Position numbers and translations under genes: made by a program. This document shows positions 15,999 through 16,761 of a stretch of 16,761 bases of DNA, in pieces. Positions within the stretch are counted from its first letter, which is position 1; each line of letters begins with the position of its first letter. Below the pieces are notes generated by a model. The model ran no database searches, was not told the origin of the DNA, and was given only the letters and a program-made list of their open reading frames with translations. The DNA is taken from assembly GCA_017997825.1 (NCBI GenBank), contig JAGOEH010000062.1, forward strand, positions 1 to 16,761, written 5' to 3'. The DNA is from Candidatus Delongbacteria bacterium (GTDB taxonomy: Bacteria; JAGOEH01).

Positions 15999-16761
15999 AT
16001 GTGGATCATCATTCTGTGCCTGATAAGTATCATCTTACCCCTTTCTGCAGCCGCCCAGGACACCCTTTCAACCAAGCCGAGTAAACCTTATCACCGGATC
16101 TACCTGCCTCCCCCCGGAGAAAGCCAGGTATTGCGGCAATGGCTCATTCAACAGGCCCAGGACAATGATGCTCAGGCCCAGCATGAGCTGTGTTTGCGCT
16201 ATTTACAGGGACTCGGTTTTCCGCCGGATACCGCTCTGGCGGTATTCTGGCTTCAGAAAGCCGTCAAGGCTAAACTCCCCTCGGCGATATACAATCACGG
16301 TATCTTTGCCAATAATGGAATCGGGTTGGAATGGAATCCTTTTGAGGCCTATCGGAATTTTCAGACCGCTGCGCAAATGGGTATGCCGGAAGCTCAATAT
16401 GTGATGGGGATCCTCTATACCGACAATCTGGTAGTCAGGCAAAACATTGACCAAGCCGCCATTTACCTCAAACAGGCCTTTGATCAGGGATATATCCCGG
16501 CCGGAAAAGTCCTCAACGAAATGAAACAACGGGGCTTGATCCAATCGGACAGCGCAGAATCCATGACTGATCCGGATTCGATCCTGATGGATCCGGGACG
16601 GGAATGGACCTCTTCCTCGGTTCTGATGGATCCCAATCTGTCGGCCGATTTGGTCGATTTCAACCGGGACCCCCTGTCGGATTCACAACGCGACAGCCTG
16701 GTCATTCAATTATTGAACCGAAAAACCGACGAACTCCAAAGCCTTTTGGGAATTGCCGACA
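15999..16761 (+). CDS. Secreted Sel1-repeat protein, 3' end cut by window edge
   Basis: An open frame runs from the ATG at 15999 to the window end, giving 254 residues. Residues 1-19 are a signal peptide (MWIIILCLISIILPLSAAAQ). Three Sel1-like, TPR-related repeats follow at about 57-92, 93-128 and 129-165: AQAQHELCLRYLQGLG, PSAIYNHGIFANNGIG and PEAQYVMGILYTDN. After them the chain becomes Asp/Ser-rich, with LMDPG and LMDPN repeated about 20 residues apart. Such repeats bind partner proteins in the periplasm, but the role here is unknown. GAGAG lies seven bases before the ATG. It is divergent from the histidine kinase, so the two could be related functionally, but nothing in the sequence proves it. 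Confidence 0.8.
   Translation, partial: MWIIILCLISIILPLSAAAQDTLSTKPSKPYHRIYLPPPGESQVLRQWLIQQAQDNDAQAQHELCLRYLQGLGFPPDTALAVFWLQKAVKAKLPSAIYNHGIFANNGIGLEWNPFEAYRNFQTAAQMGMPEAQYVMGILYTDNLVVRQNIDQAAIYLKQAFDQGYIPAGKVLNEMKQRGLIQSDSAESMTDPDSILMDPGREWTSSSVLMDPNLSADLVDFNRDPLSDSQRDSLVIQLLNRKTDELQSLLGIAD

Noticed and set aside
1-16761. CRISPR array, insertion sequence, integrase or phage genes
   Set aside because: No regularly spaced direct repeats, transposase motifs or terminal inverted repeats were found on reading through both strands.

Overview
The window most likely comes from a Gram-negative bacterium of the FCB superphylum outside Bacteroidota proper, for example a Calditrichota-, KSB1- or Marinimicrobia-like lineage. 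The signs are a TonB-dependent receptor with a carboxypeptidase-regulatory-like N-terminus, a very large secreted protein ending in a T9SS/FlgD-like C-terminal domain ('VVPNPY' motif), and a PorV/PorQ-family barrel. Strong Shine-Dalgarno sequences and ordinary TTGACA/T-16/17-TAnnnT promoters argue against Bacteroidota itself. The lineage assignment is inference from protein style, not from a marker gene.

Layout. (1) 30-7212, minus strand: a three-gene envelope operon (TonB-dependent receptor, large secreted protein, PorV/PorQ-like protein) with a promoter near 7250-7277. (2) 7635-9323, plus strand: a SurA/PrsA-like peptidyl-prolyl isomerase lipoprotein, divergent from the envelope operon. Its well-formed promoter lies so close to the start codon that the mRNA should be leaderless. 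(3) 9466-9627, plus strand: a complete tRNA-Val(CAC) unit with promoter and intrinsic terminator. (4) 9690-13498, minus strand: a six-gene arsenic operon in transcription order arsR, DUF318-family permease, small CPKC thioredoxin-like protein, ArsF-like protein, ArsG/CcdA-like permease and arsC. One promoter carries two palindromes that wrap the -10 and the spacer. (5) 13765-14108, minus strand: a decayed 3' fragment of an acr3 arsenite-efflux gene, with one visible frameshift. (6) 14169-15764, minus strand: a 5TM-LytS-type/PAS/HisKA_2 sensor histidine kinase with its own promoter and a weak terminator, and no response regulator in view. (7) 15999-window end, plus strand: the start of a secreted Sel1-repeat protein, cut by the window edge.

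How it works together. The envelope operon looks like an outer-membrane uptake/secretion module, and the divergent periplasmic chaperone could serve its barrels. The arsenic operon combines arsenate reduction (ArsC), a low-molecular-weight dithiol, an ArsF/ArsG pair of the type linked to reduction and export of nitroaromatic arsenicals, and a DUF318 permease. ArsR presumably represses it. No intact arsenite exporter of the ArsB or Acr3 type is present here. Only the Acr3 relic remains, which suggests the operon now relies on its DUF318 and ArsG-like permeases, or on an exporter elsewhere in the genome. No CRISPR array, insertion sequence, integrase or rRNA gene was seen.
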